Assembly: GCA_013002645.1 (NCBI GenBank)
Contig: JABDJF010000387.1
Span: forward strand, 1 to 7,843
DNA: 7,843 nt
From: Myxococcales bacterium
GTDB taxonomy: Bacteria; Myxococcota_A; Polyangia; Polyangiales; Houyiibacteriaceae
Direction of reading: 5' to 3'
Below are positions 1 to 6,943 of the stretch, piece by piece. The position numbers and the translations under genes are program-made. The notes below the pieces were generated by a model. That model ran no database searches and was not told the origin of the DNA. It saw only the letters and a program-made list of their open reading frames with translations. How positions within the stretch are numbered: the first letter of the stretch is position 1; each line of letters begins with the position of its first letter.

Positions 1-19
1 CCGGCCGGCCGCCACCCGA

Positions 20-25
20 GAAGGA
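20..25 (+). promoter_or_regulatory. Shine-Dalgarno deciding the BatD-like start
   Basis: GAAGGA lies six bases before the ATG at 32. TTG (26), GTG (29) and ATG (32) stand in a row in the same frame. The spacing favours the ATG at 32, because the TTG would sit directly on the ribosome-binding site. Confidence 0.6.
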
Positions 26-31
26 TTGGTG

Positions 32-1828
32 ATGCGACTCCTCGCACTGCTCCTCGTTGCCACGTCTGCGATCTCATGGTCCTCCACAGCCGCCGCCGAG
101 CCGGAGGTCACGGTCACGCTCAACGCGACGCCCAGCGAGGCGCGAGTGGGCGACTCGATACGACTCGAGGTCAGAGTCCGGGCGCGCGGCGGAAGCATTC
201 AAGACTTACAGCTCAGCGACCTCAAGAAGCATCTCGAGCTCGAGATCGTGTCGCATCAAATGATGCGCCCGATGCAGTTCAGCTTTGGCTTTGGCTCTGG
301 CGTCCAAAAGGAGTCGAGCCTCGCGAACATCTACGTGTTGCTCCCCAGGGCAGCAGGGACGTACGAGTTCGCGCCCGCGGTTGCGAAGGTCGACGGTAAG
401 ATCTATCGAAGCGAACCGCTGACCCTGGTCATCCGTCCCAGCGCAGGTGGCGCGCCTGGTCCTTCCGACCCAGCCGATGCGCCGGACCGTTCTCTCGGAG
501 CCGATGTCACGGGGGCTCGCTACGACCCGCGGGCGTTCCTAAGGACGGTCGTCGAACCAACCGAGGTGTACATCGGCGAGCAGGTCGACCTCACGGTCTA
601 CCTGTACACCCGAATCCGGCTCGCTCCGCAATCCGTGGTTCCAAGTAAGCCGTCGATGGACGGGTTTTGGGTTCACGATGATCCGATTACCAACCTGCAG
701 TTCGAAACCGTCACGGTAAACGGGCAGCAGTTCCGCGCCTACCCGATTCAGCGTTCCGCGGCATTTCCGCAGCGCGAGGGCACGCTCACAATCGGCCCTC
801 CCAAGATCACGTTCGACGCCAGCAGCGGCAACTTCTTTGACGCTCCGCGGCGCACCGAACGCGTCGGAGTTCCGGTCAGCGTACGGGTCAAGCCCCTTCC
901 GCTGCCCGTGCCTGCCAACGCCGTCGTCGGGAACTACGGCATCGAAGCACGGCTCGACCGACGCGCGGTGAAGACGGGCGATGCCGTGACTTTGCGCGTC
1001 GATGCAGGGGGGGTGGGCAACGTGCACGACCTGCGAATCGACCTGCCTCCGATCGCGGGAGTGCGTGCACTCGAACCAGCGATTCGGGACCAGCAACGAC
1101 TCGCAAACGGCAGACTCTCCGGCACGCGCTCTTGGGAGTGGATTCTGATCGCCGAATCCCCGGGAGAACACGGTGTTCCACCGATCGACCTGCACTTCTT
1201 CGACCCCGATACCGAGCGGTACCAATCGGCTCGCACAGCCGCACTGAGCTTCACCGCAACCGGTGAGACGAGGCCCCCGGAGCCCACGATCGAACCGGTC
1301 AACGCAGCTCCCAAGCCATCGACCGCCACCTTCGGTCCGATTCGGGTGTACAGCGCATTGGCCCGGGACCGGACTCCTGTACGCGATCGCGCATGGTTCG
1401 CGTGGTTCCTCGCGCTCCCACCGGCCCTGTTCGTCTTGGCCTGGTTCGGAGCAGCGGTTTCCCGGCGTCGGGAGCGACGCGGCACCACTTCGGGCGCCGT
1501 TCAACGGAAGCTCATTCGTGACGCCGAAAGCGCCCTTCAACATGACGATCCGAGAGCTTTCTACGACCGTATCGTTGCTTCGATCACCCATGCCTTGGAC
1601 GCTCGGCTCGATGAGCCCGTCGCCGGCCTTCCGCACACTCAGCTCCGTGCCCGACTGACTGCCGAAGGATTCGACGACGACCTGATGCAGCGGCTCGTCA
1701 ACGAGCTCGAAGGCGCCGACTTCGCGCGCTTCGCTGCGTCCGGCGTGGACCGGGATGAAATGGAGCGCTGTCTGAAGCGGACCAGCGCGATCATCGAACG
1801 AATCCAGCGATCCGGGAGTGCGGGCTGA
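32..1828 (+). CDS. batD: BatD-like (oxygen-tolerance family) membrane protein
   Basis: Probable BatD, a large exported protein of the Bat (Bacteroides aerotolerance) group, whose exact function is unsettled but which is thought to act in envelope stress tolerance with MoxR-type ATPases and VWA proteins. From the ATG at 32 the product is about 598 residues, a normal BatD length. It has a signal peptide (residues 1-22, hydrophobic core LLALLLVA, A-x-A-like end before EPEVTV). Beta-rich Ig-like regions follow (about 25-137, with VGDSIRLEVRV; about 160-290, with IGEQVDLTVYLYT; about 300-410). One membrane helix lies at about 455-476, followed by an arginine-rich stop-transfer (SRRRERR), and then a helical cytoplasmic tail of about 120 residues. 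The stop TGA shares its last base with the ATG of the next gene, suggesting translational coupling. The family call rests on architecture and general sequence style; BatD sequences diverge widely, so the symbol is tentative. Confidence 0.8.
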   Translation: MRLLALLLVATSAISWSSTAAAEPEVTVTLNATPSEARVGDSIRLEVRVRARGGSIQDLQLSDLKKHLELEIVSHQMMRPMQFSFGFGSGVQKESSLANIYVLLPRAAGTYEFAPAVAKVDGKIYRSEPLTLVIRPSAGGAPGPSDPADAPDRSLGADVTGARYDPRAFLRTVVEPTEVYIGEQVDLTVYLYTRIRLAPQSVVPSKPSMDGFWVHDDPITNLQFETVTVNGQQFRAYPIQRSAAFPQREGTLTIGPPKITFDASSGNFFDAPRRTERVGVPVSVRVKPLPLPVPANAVVGNYGIEARLDRRAVKTGDAVTLRVDAGGVGNVHDLRIDLPPIAGVRALEPAIRDQQRLANGRLSGTRSWEWILIAESPGEHGVPPIDLHFFDPDTERYQSARTAALSFTATGETRPPEPTIEPVNAAPKPSTATFGPIRVYSALARDRTPVRDRAWFAWFLALPPALFVLAWFGAAVSRRRERRGTTSGAVQRKLIRDAESALQHDDPRAFYDRIVASITHALDARLDEPVAGLPHTQLRARLTAEGFDDDLMQRLVNELEGADFARFAASGVDRDEMERCLKRTSAIIERIQRSGSAG

Positions 1829-2649
1829 TGCGCGTCTGCGTACTCGCCCTAGTATTGGTCTTCGCGCCGCTCCCAAGCTGCACCATGGTGTCCGCGCAGC
1901 AAGCGCCTCGTGCGACCGGCGGATCCTCTCTGACCGCCATCTTCGAATCGGCCAATGTCGCCGCATCGAGGGGCGACCATGCCAATGCGATTGCGGGCTA
2001 CCGCAAGCTCATCCAAGCGGGGGTTCACGACCCTGACGTCTATTTCAACCTCGCGACCTCGTTTGCCCAATCCGATGACTATCCGCGCGCCATCCTCAAC
2101 TACGAGCGGGCGCTCGTGCTGCGCCCGAACGAAAGCAAGGCCTCGGAGAATCTTCGGGATGCCGAAAAGGCGCTGGAAGAGCAACGCGCCGAGCTCGAAG
2201 GCGAGGCGACGGTTCAACGGAGCAGCTCGATCAGCGACGCGGTGTACGGAAACGTCTCGGAAAACGCTCTCGCTTACGCATTGGTGATCTCCAATCTGCT
2301 GTTCTTTGCGGCGCTCACCTGGATCGCGATCGGGCGCCGAAGGCAACGCTGGCTCTACCCTCTGCTGCTCATTTCGGGAGCATTCCTTTCTATCGCCGCG
2401 CTCGGGTTGGCGACCAAAGCCGGATTGCTCCGCGACGGACCGCGAATCGTGACCCTCGACGATCGACTCATCCTCAGAGAAGGGCCCGACCCTCGGGCTC
2501 AGCTTCGCGGGGAGGCACGCGGTGGGGACCGGGGAGAGCTCGTCGACCGGGATCGTGATTTCGTGAAATTGCGAATGGTTAGCGGGTTGGAGGGCTGGAC
2601 GGCAGCGTCAGGGGTAGGACTGATCGACCCGGAGCACCGTGTCCATTGA
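1828..2649 (+). CDS. BatE-like protein: TPR, two membrane helices, SH3-like tail
   Basis: A 273-residue envelope protein resembling BatE. The N-terminus is a signal sequence. It contains LPSC (residues 15-18), a possible lipobox with Cys18, or it could be cut at VSA-Q (23/24), so lipoprotein status is open. Two tetratricopeptide repeats follow (about 36-69 with GDHANAIAGYRKLIQAG; about 70-103 with YFNLATSFAQSDDYPRAI and YERALVLRP). Next come a charged helix (105-128), two membrane helices (about 147-168 and 175-197), and a C-terminal bacterial SH3-like region (about 205-266, RLILREGPDP ... VKLRMVSGLEGWTA). TPRs normally bind protein partners and SH3b domains often bind peptides or cell wall; here both would face the periplasm. 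The start overlaps the batD-like stop (TGATG), and GGGAG at 1814-1818 is a good ribosome-binding site. The order TPR, TM, SH3 directly after BatD supports the BatE assignment. Confidence 0.8.
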   Translation: MRVCVLALVLVFAPLPSCTMVSAQQAPRATGGSSLTAIFESANVAASRGDHANAIAGYRKLIQAGVHDPDVYFNLATSFAQSDDYPRAILNYERALVLRPNESKASENLRDAEKALEEQRAELEGEATVQRSSSISDAVYGNVSENALAYALVISNLLFFAALTWIAIGRRRQRWLYPLLLISGAFLSIAALGLATKAGLLRDGPRIVTLDDRLILREGPDPRAQLRGEARGGDRGELVDRDRDFVKLRMVSGLEGWTAASGVGLIDPEHRVH

Positions 2650-2695
2650 CAAGCCGCGTCAACGGAACGAGGATGCCTCCCAAACTGGGGTAAGC

Positions 2696-2700
2696 AGGAG
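2696..2700 (+). promoter_or_regulatory. Shine-Dalgarno for the receiver-domain gene
   Basis: AGGAG lies ten bases before the ATG at 2711, supporting that start over the GTG at 2639, which would overlap the previous gene and add 24 poorly conserved-looking residues. A second ATG at 2703 lies only two bases after the motif and opens just a three-codon reading frame. Confidence 0.5.
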
Positions 2701-2710
2701 TGATGGAACG

Positions 2711-3103
2711 ATGACCATGGACGCCAAGACCAAGATCCTGGTCGCCGACGATGACTTGGAGATCTTGGCGCTGGTGGCGCGGCATTTGAGCGCGCTACCG
2801 GCCGAGGTCGTCGAAGCCTCGGACGGGGAAGAAGCGCTTCGTCTTGCCCAGCGCGAAAAACCCGATCTCGTCGTGCTTGATGTCATGATGCCCGGCATGA
2901 GCGGTTGGGAGGTATGCCGCGCCATCCGCGAAGACGACGCCCTGACTGGGACCGGCGTCATCATGCTTACAGGCATCGGAGAGCGCCTCAACGAAATGAC
3001 GTCGCCTCTCTACGGAGCCGATGACTTCCTCGACAAGCCATTCGAGCTGGACCACCTCAGTGCGAAGGTTCGCGAAGTCCTCGACGACCGGAACACCGAC
3101 TGA
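2711..3103 (+). CDS. Stand-alone response regulator receiver domain
   Basis: A single-domain CheY/Spo0F-like response regulator of 130 residues. It has the full phosphorylation site: acidic pocket DDD (residues 13-15), phospho-acceptor Asp57 in LVVLDVMMPG, the switch Thr87 in VIMLTG, and the invariant Lys109 in FLDKPFE. There is no room for a DNA-binding or enzymatic output domain, so it would signal by protein contact or act as a phosphorelay intermediate. No histidine kinase is encoded in the window, so its partner must be elsewhere. It lies 61 bases after the BatE-like gene and 47 before the PpiC gene, on the same strand, so it may be cotranscribed; a link to envelope stress is inferred from position only. 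A start at 2717 (second Met) is also possible. Confidence 0.9.
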   Translation: MTMDAKTKILVADDDLEILALVARHLSALPAEVVEASDGEEALRLAQREKPDLVVLDVMMPGMSGWEVCRAIREDDALTGTGVIMLTGIGERLNEMTSPLYGADDFLDKPFELDHLSAKVREVLDDRNTD

Positions 3104-3150
3104 ACTTTGGCCCCGTTGCCGCACATGCGGTATATGCTACCCGGCTGACG

Positions 3151-4110
3151 ATGTCTTGGAACGCTGCCATCATCATCCTGCTCCCGCTCGTCGGTCTGAG
3201 CGTGCTGATTGGGGGCGGCTGCTCGAAGCAAGTCGAGGACGCGCCCGCCAGTGAAGAGGAGTGGCCGCAGAACGGGCTCACCGAAGCGCAGGCCAAGGAG
3301 GTCCTCGCCCAGGTGGGCGACCGAACGATCACCGTTGGCGAGTTCGCAGACCGTCTCGCATCGCAGTCACCTTATCTCCGCGCACGCTTCGAGAGCCCGG
3401 AACGCCGCAAGGAGTTTCTCGACAACCTCGTGCGCTTCGAGCTTCTCGTCTACGAAGCAAAGCGGCGCGGGTACGCCGACAAGCCGGAAATCAAACGGGC
3501 GCGGCGGAACGCCATGATTCAGCAAATGGTGAAGCAAGAAATCGAGGCGCCCCTCGAACGGGTAGAAATCGCCAACGAGGAGATCAAGGCGATCTACGAT
3601 GCCAATCCAGACGAGTACAACCGCCCGGCCCAAGTTCGTGCCAGCCATATTTTCATCACGGACCGCGCCCAAGCACGGAAGCTTCTGGCGCAGGCCAAAA
3701 ATGCCGACCGCGCGGGGTTCCGCAAGATGGCGCGCGAGCAGTCCCAAGACGAAAGAACGAAGAGCGGCGGAGGCGACCTGCAGTTTTTCGTGGCGGATGA
3801 AGAAGGGCCGCCGGCCAAAGCGATTCGCGATGCGGCCTTCAAGATCGAGAAAGTCGGTCTCGTCTATCCCGATCTCGTCGAAGTAGACGGCGGCTACCAC
3901 ATCATCATGCTGACCGGGAAGCGAGCGCCGCTGACGCGAACCTACGAGCAGGCCAAACGGGCGATCCGTCACAAGCTCAACCGCGAGCGGAAAGGTGCGG
4001 CGGTGGCTGCGCTGACCAAACGGCTTCGAGAGGACATCGACGTCGAAATCGACTACGAAGCGCTCGAAGCCATCGAAATCGCAACCGAGGACACCCCACA
4101 AAGCCCATGA
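3151..4110 (+). CDS. PpiC-type parvulin prolyl isomerase, probable lipoprotein
   Basis: A 319-residue periplasmic peptidyl-prolyl cis-trans isomerase/chaperone of the parvulin family, expected to help outer-membrane or secreted proteins fold. The N-terminus is hydrophobic (IIILLPLVGLSVLIGGG) and ends at Cys24. This fits a lipoprotein anchor, but three glycines precede the Cys, so the lipobox is atypical. A SurA_N-like helical region spans about 45-155 (VGDRTITVGEFADRL; RKEFLDNLVRFELLVYEAKRRG). The parvulin domain spans about 158-258, with RASHIFIT (His166), SGGGDLQFF (206-213) and GGYHIIML (His250). Both parvulin histidines are present, so catalysis is plausible. A charged helical tail follows. 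The stop overlaps the start of the next parvulin gene (ATGA at 4107), implying coupled translation. No clear Shine-Dalgarno precedes the ATG at 3151. Confidence 0.88.
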   Translation: MSWNAAIIILLPLVGLSVLIGGGCSKQVEDAPASEEEWPQNGLTEAQAKEVLAQVGDRTITVGEFADRLASQSPYLRARFESPERRKEFLDNLVRFELLVYEAKRRGYADKPEIKRARRNAMIQQMVKQEIEAPLERVEIANEEIKAIYDANPDEYNRPAQVRASHIFITDRAQARKLLAQAKNADRAGFRKMAREQSQDERTKSGGGDLQFFVADEEGPPAKAIRDAAFKIEKVGLVYPDLVEVDGGYHIIMLTGKRAPLTRTYEQAKRAIRHKLNRERKGAAVAALTKRLREDIDVEIDYEALEAIEIATEDTPQSP

Positions 4111-5048
4111 CCAGCCGACTCGCCGTCGCCGCGATCGTTGTCGCACTCACGGCCAGCTCGGCCGGAGCCGATGTCATCGAACGCGTGGTGGCGACCGTCA
4201 ACAATGAGGCGATCTTCTTGAGCGACCTTCGAACGCGCGCAGTTCCGTTTCTTCCGCAGGTTGCCGACGCACCAACGGAAACCGAGCGGGCGGCACGCCT
4301 CAAGGAGCTCTATGATGAGCTGCTCAATTTCCTGATCGATGAGCAATTGATTCGCCAACTGGCGGCCGGTAGCGGGATCCGCGCGACCGACGCGGACGTC
4401 GACGGCGCCATCGAGAATCTGCGGATGCAGAACAACCTGACGGAGGAGCAGTTCCTAGAGGCGCTCGACGCACAGGGCTTCACCATGGCGCAGTACCGGA
4501 AAGACCTTAAGCGGCAACTGATTCGTCTCAAGGTGGTGAACGAGCGCGTCCGCTCGCGGGTGAACGTGACCGAGGAAGAGGTTCGCGCTCGCTACGAAGA
4601 ACGCGCGCGGGGCGAGGGCAACGACCTTCGTTTTCACGTCTCGTACCTCGTGGTGCCCGTTGGCGAGGCAGCGTCGGCCATCGAGGTAGCCGCGAAGCGT
4701 CAGGAGGCGAACCAGCTTCGCTCTACTTTGACCCCGGAGAATTTCGAAGCGGAGGCGCTGGGACGGGGAGGTGGAGATCTCGGCTGGCTCACGAAGGGCG
4801 ACCTGCCCGAGAATCTCGAGCAGGCGATCATTCCGCTCAGCGCCGGTGACGTCAGCGAACCGGTGCGGGGCTCCAAGGGGTTTCACATCTTCTTCTTGGA
4901 GGAGCGCCAGGTTGGCACGGATTTCCCATCGTTCGACGAGATGAAGCAGGAGCTATTCCGCGAGATGTTGGACGCGGCGATGATCCGGCAGGAAAAGATC
5001 TTTCTCGAAGAGATTCGGCGCAACGCCGTGATCAACCGGATGCTCTAG
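4107..5048 (+). CDS. SurA-like periplasmic chaperone with one parvulin domain
   Basis: A 313-residue exported protein of the SurA group, which chaperones outer-membrane proteins across the periplasm. A signal peptide (residues 1-21, LAVAAIVVALTASSAGA) precedes the classic SurA N-terminal start DVIERVVATVNNEAIFLSDL. The SurA_N chaperone domain spans about 22-150 (LLNFLIDEQLIRQLA; LTEEQFLEALDAQGFTMAQY). One parvulin domain follows (about 175-267, GGGDLGWL, SEPVRGSKGFHIFFL), then a C-terminal helix. E. coli SurA has about 428 residues and two parvulin domains. The parvulin domain looks degraded: the first active-site His is Tyr180 (HVSYLVV), and the stretch before GGGDLGW is short. It may therefore act as a chaperone without isomerase activity. 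GAGGA at 4087-4091 is too far from the ATG for strong initiation, so coupling to the preceding gene is likely. Confidence 0.87.
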   Translation: MTSRLAVAAIVVALTASSAGADVIERVVATVNNEAIFLSDLRTRAVPFLPQVADAPTETERAARLKELYDELLNFLIDEQLIRQLAAGSGIRATDADVDGAIENLRMQNNLTEEQFLEALDAQGFTMAQYRKDLKRQLIRLKVVNERVRSRVNVTEEEVRARYEERARGEGNDLRFHVSYLVVPVGEAASAIEVAAKRQEANQLRSTLTPENFEAEALGRGGGDLGWLTKGDLPENLEQAIIPLSAGDVSEPVRGSKGFHIFFLEERQVGTDFPSFDEMKQELFREMLDAAMIRQEKIFLEEIRRNAVINRML

Positions 5049-5059
5049 GCTGGGCGCCG

Positions 5060-5842
5060 ATGAGCGGAGAGCTAAAAATCAAACGGGATGGACCCATCGC
5101 TCAGATGGTGTTCGACCATCAAGAGCGCCGTAACGCCATCACGGTCGACATGTGGGATGCGATTCCCGGCGCCGTGCAAACACTGCAGGACGACTCTCAG
5201 GTTCGTGTCGTGATCATGCGGGGCGCGGGGTCTGAAGCGTTCGTCTCGGGCGCGGACATTTCGGAGTTCGAGAGGACTCGCACGGGAAATGCCGGCAGGG
5301 TCTACGACGCCCTTACCGCGCGGGCGTTCGCTGCCTTGCAATCGCTGGAGAAGCCCCTGATCGCGTGCATTCATGGTTTCTGTATTGGCGGCGGCGCAGC
5401 CATCGCCCTCACAGCCGACCTTCGCTACGCCGCCGACGACGCCCGCTTCGCTGTTCCGCCGGCCCGCCTCGGCCTCGGCTACCATACAGCCGGTATCCGC
5501 ACCCTGATCCGAATCGTCGGCTTCTCCGAAACCGCCGACCTGCTGTTCACGGCGCGACGGGTCGGGGCCGACGAAGCACGACACATCGGGCTCGTGAACG
5601 AGGTGTTCGCTAAGGGTTCGCTCGACGCCAGCGTCGATCAACTCGCGGAGATGATCGCCAACAACGCCCCGCTGACCATTCAGAGCGCGAAGATCAGCCT
5701 GCAAGAGCTGGCCAAGCTCGAAGCCGAACGAGACGCCGGACGCATCAACCATTCGATCGAGCGTTGCTATCAGAGCGAGGATTTCAAGGAAGGCGTGCGG
5801 GCATTTCTCGAGAAAAGGAAGCCGGAGTTTCGCGGCAAGTAA
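5060..5842 (+). CDS. Enoyl-CoA hydratase/isomerase (crotonase) family protein
   Basis: A 260-residue cytoplasmic crotonase-fold protein acting on an acyl-CoA thioester; length and start match the family. The oxyanion-hole segments are present: SGADISEF (residues 63-70) and HGFCIGGGAAIALTAD (105-120). However, the positions of the two catalytic glutamates of rat enoyl-CoA hydratase (Glu144 and Glu164) are Ala114 and Pro134, the latter within FAVPPARLGLGY. It is therefore unlikely to be a standard hydratase. It belongs to a subgroup with the PxARLGLGY motif that is usually annotated as enoyl-CoA hydratase, and its true reaction may be isomerisation, decarboxylation or hydrolysis of a CoA ester. 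It starts 11 bases after the SurA-like stop, without a clear Shine-Dalgarno, so it may be read from the same transcript. The metabolic link is instead with the downstream oxidoreductase and the acyl-CoA dehydrogenase. Confidence 0.88.
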   Translation: MSGELKIKRDGPIAQMVFDHQERRNAITVDMWDAIPGAVQTLQDDSQVRVVIMRGAGSEAFVSGADISEFERTRTGNAGRVYDALTARAFAALQSLEKPLIACIHGFCIGGGAAIALTADLRYAADDARFAVPPARLGLGYHTAGIRTLIRIVGFSETADLLFTARRVGADEARHIGLVNEVFAKGSLDASVDQLAEMIANNAPLTIQSAKISLQELAKLEAERDAGRINHSIERCYQSEDFKEGVRAFLEKRKPEFRGK

Positions 5843-5847
5843 CTTCG

Positions 5848-5870
5848 GTTCTCCCGCGGCGGCGGAGAAC
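5848..5870 (+). other. Hairpin between the crotonase and LLM genes
   Basis: GTTCTCC (5848-5854) and GGAGAAC (5864-5870) form a perfect 7-bp stem around a GC-rich 9-base loop, starting six bases after the crotonase stop. No T-run follows, so it is not a standard rho-independent terminator. It could protect or pause the transcript, or be chance. Confidence 0.4.
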
Positions 5871-5909
5871 GACTGGCACTCGCGAGGTTCGGGACCTAAG
5901 ACGACCTCC

Positions 5910-5915
5910 AAGGAG
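5910..5915 (+). promoter_or_regulatory. Strong Shine-Dalgarno deciding the LLM oxidoreductase start
   Basis: AAGGAG lies seven bases before the ATG at 5923, an ideal arrangement and the best ribosome-binding site in the window. It rules out the upstream in-frame ATG at 5764, which would lie inside the crotonase gene and add 53 arginine-rich residues unlike the family. Confidence 0.85.
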
Positions 5916-5922
5916 CACCCCA

Positions 5923-6930
5923 ATGCTAGACAAGCAATCCACTGGCCTTCTGGCCTTCTGGCGTGAGTACGATCGCAAAACCTATGTCAAAGCCGCCGTC
6001 CTGGCCGACCGCCTGGGATACGACTCGTTCTGGCTCCCCGAGGTTTGGGGGTACGAGGTGTTTTCCCTGCTGACCGAAATCGCTCTCAAGACGAAGCGGA
6101 TCAAGATCGGCACGGGCATCATCAACGTTTTCAGCCGTTCGCCGGCGCTCATCGCCATGCAGGCCGCCACGCTCGACGAGATTAGCGGCGGGCGGTTCAT
6201 CCTCGGAATCGGTACCAGCGCGAAAAACGTGGTCGAAGGCCTGCACGGCCGCGACTTCGAAAAACCGCTCACGCAGACTCGAGACGTGATCCGCGTCGTC
6301 CGCACATTGCTCGACGGGCGACCGCTCAGCGAAGCCGACACCAAGCTTCGACGCTACCGGCCGTTCACGCTCGACTTCGAACCAACCCGCCGGCACATTC
6401 CAATTTATGTGGCCGCGCTAAAACAGAAATCGATTACCAGCATCGGCGAGATGGCGGACGGCTGGATGCCGATTTTCTGGCCCTACAGCCGCCTCAGCGA
6501 TGGCCGTGCCTGGGTCGCAGAGGGTGCTGCGAAAGCGGGCCGCGGCCCGAAAGAGATCGCGACCGCACCCTTCACCACCGTCATTCCGATTCCCGGGAAA
6601 GGTGCCTCGAAAAAAGCGAGAGAGATCATCTCCTTTTACATTGGGGGCATGGGCGACTACTACAAACAGCTCCTCAGCGGCTTTGGCTACGCGGATGAGT
6701 GCGACGAAATTGCGCGGCTCTACATGGACAAGGCGACACGCAAGATGGCGCCCGATGCCGTGACGGACGACATGATTGAAGCGCTAACAATCTCCGGCGA
6801 TCCGATCTATTGCCGCCGTGAGATCGCGCGCCGGCGTGAGCTCGGCATGGAGCAGCCGATCATCAATCTACCGCCCGGCATGGCGTGGCCCGGGATGGCC
6901 GCCTTCATTACAGCCTTGGCTCGAGCGTAA
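5923..6930 (+). CDS. LLM-class (luciferase-like) F420/FMN-dependent oxidoreductase
   Basis: A 335-residue cytoplasmic TIM-barrel oxidoreductase of the bacterial luciferase-like superfamily, which contains F420-dependent reductases/dehydrogenases (Mer-like) and FMN-dependent monooxygenases. Evidence: AAVLADRLGYDSFWLPEVWG (residues 24-43), then KIGTGIINVFSRSP (61-74) and IAMQAATLDEISGGRFILG (77-95) followed by IGTS, the most recognisable signature of the family. The helix TRDVIRVVRTLLDG (119-132) is also typical, as is PIYVAALKQKSITSIGEMADGW across 160-181 near the flavin site. Length is normal (about 330-350). Sequence alone does not decide between F420 and FMN, nor the substrate. It follows the crotonase gene by 80 bases and is followed by a long untranslated stretch ending in a terminator, so it is likely the last gene of the + strand transcript. 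Confidence 0.88.
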   Translation: MLDKQSTGLLAFWREYDRKTYVKAAVLADRLGYDSFWLPEVWGYEVFSLLTEIALKTKRIKIGTGIINVFSRSPALIAMQAATLDEISGGRFILGIGTSAKNVVEGLHGRDFEKPLTQTRDVIRVVRTLLDGRPLSEADTKLRRYRPFTLDFEPTRRHIPIYVAALKQKSITSIGEMADGWMPIFWPYSRLSDGRAWVAEGAAKAGRGPKEIATAPFTTVIPIPGKGASKKAREIISFYIGGMGDYYKQLLSGFGYADECDEIARLYMDKATRKMAPDAVTDDMIEALTISGDPIYCRREIARRRELGMEQPIINLPPGMAWPGMAAFITALARA

Positions 6931-6943
6931 CGTCACACTGAAC

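Noticed and set aside
1007..1013. Run of seven G inside the BatD-like gene as a phase-variation tract
   Set aside because: Seven G is short, the frame is intact (Gly-Gly-Val), and such runs are expected in GC-rich coding DNA.
539..1966. A 475-codon open frame on the - strand
   Set aside because: It is antisense to the BatD-like gene, rich in Arg/Gly/Cys, has no recognisable domain, and follows from GC-rich codon use on the other strand.
3107..3136. Possible promoter TTGGCC/TATATG before the PpiC gene
   Set aside because: Only four of six bases match in each box, the spacing is 18, and it would leave a leader of a few bases without a Shine-Dalgarno; too weak to call.
5764..5922. N-terminal extension of the LLM oxidoreductase
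   Set aside because: It lies largely inside the crotonase gene, is arginine-rich, and the ideal Shine-Dalgarno sits before the ATG at 5923.
5072..5923. A 283-codon open frame on the - strand
   Set aside because: It mirrors the crotonase gene, which has clear family motifs; the antisense product shows none.
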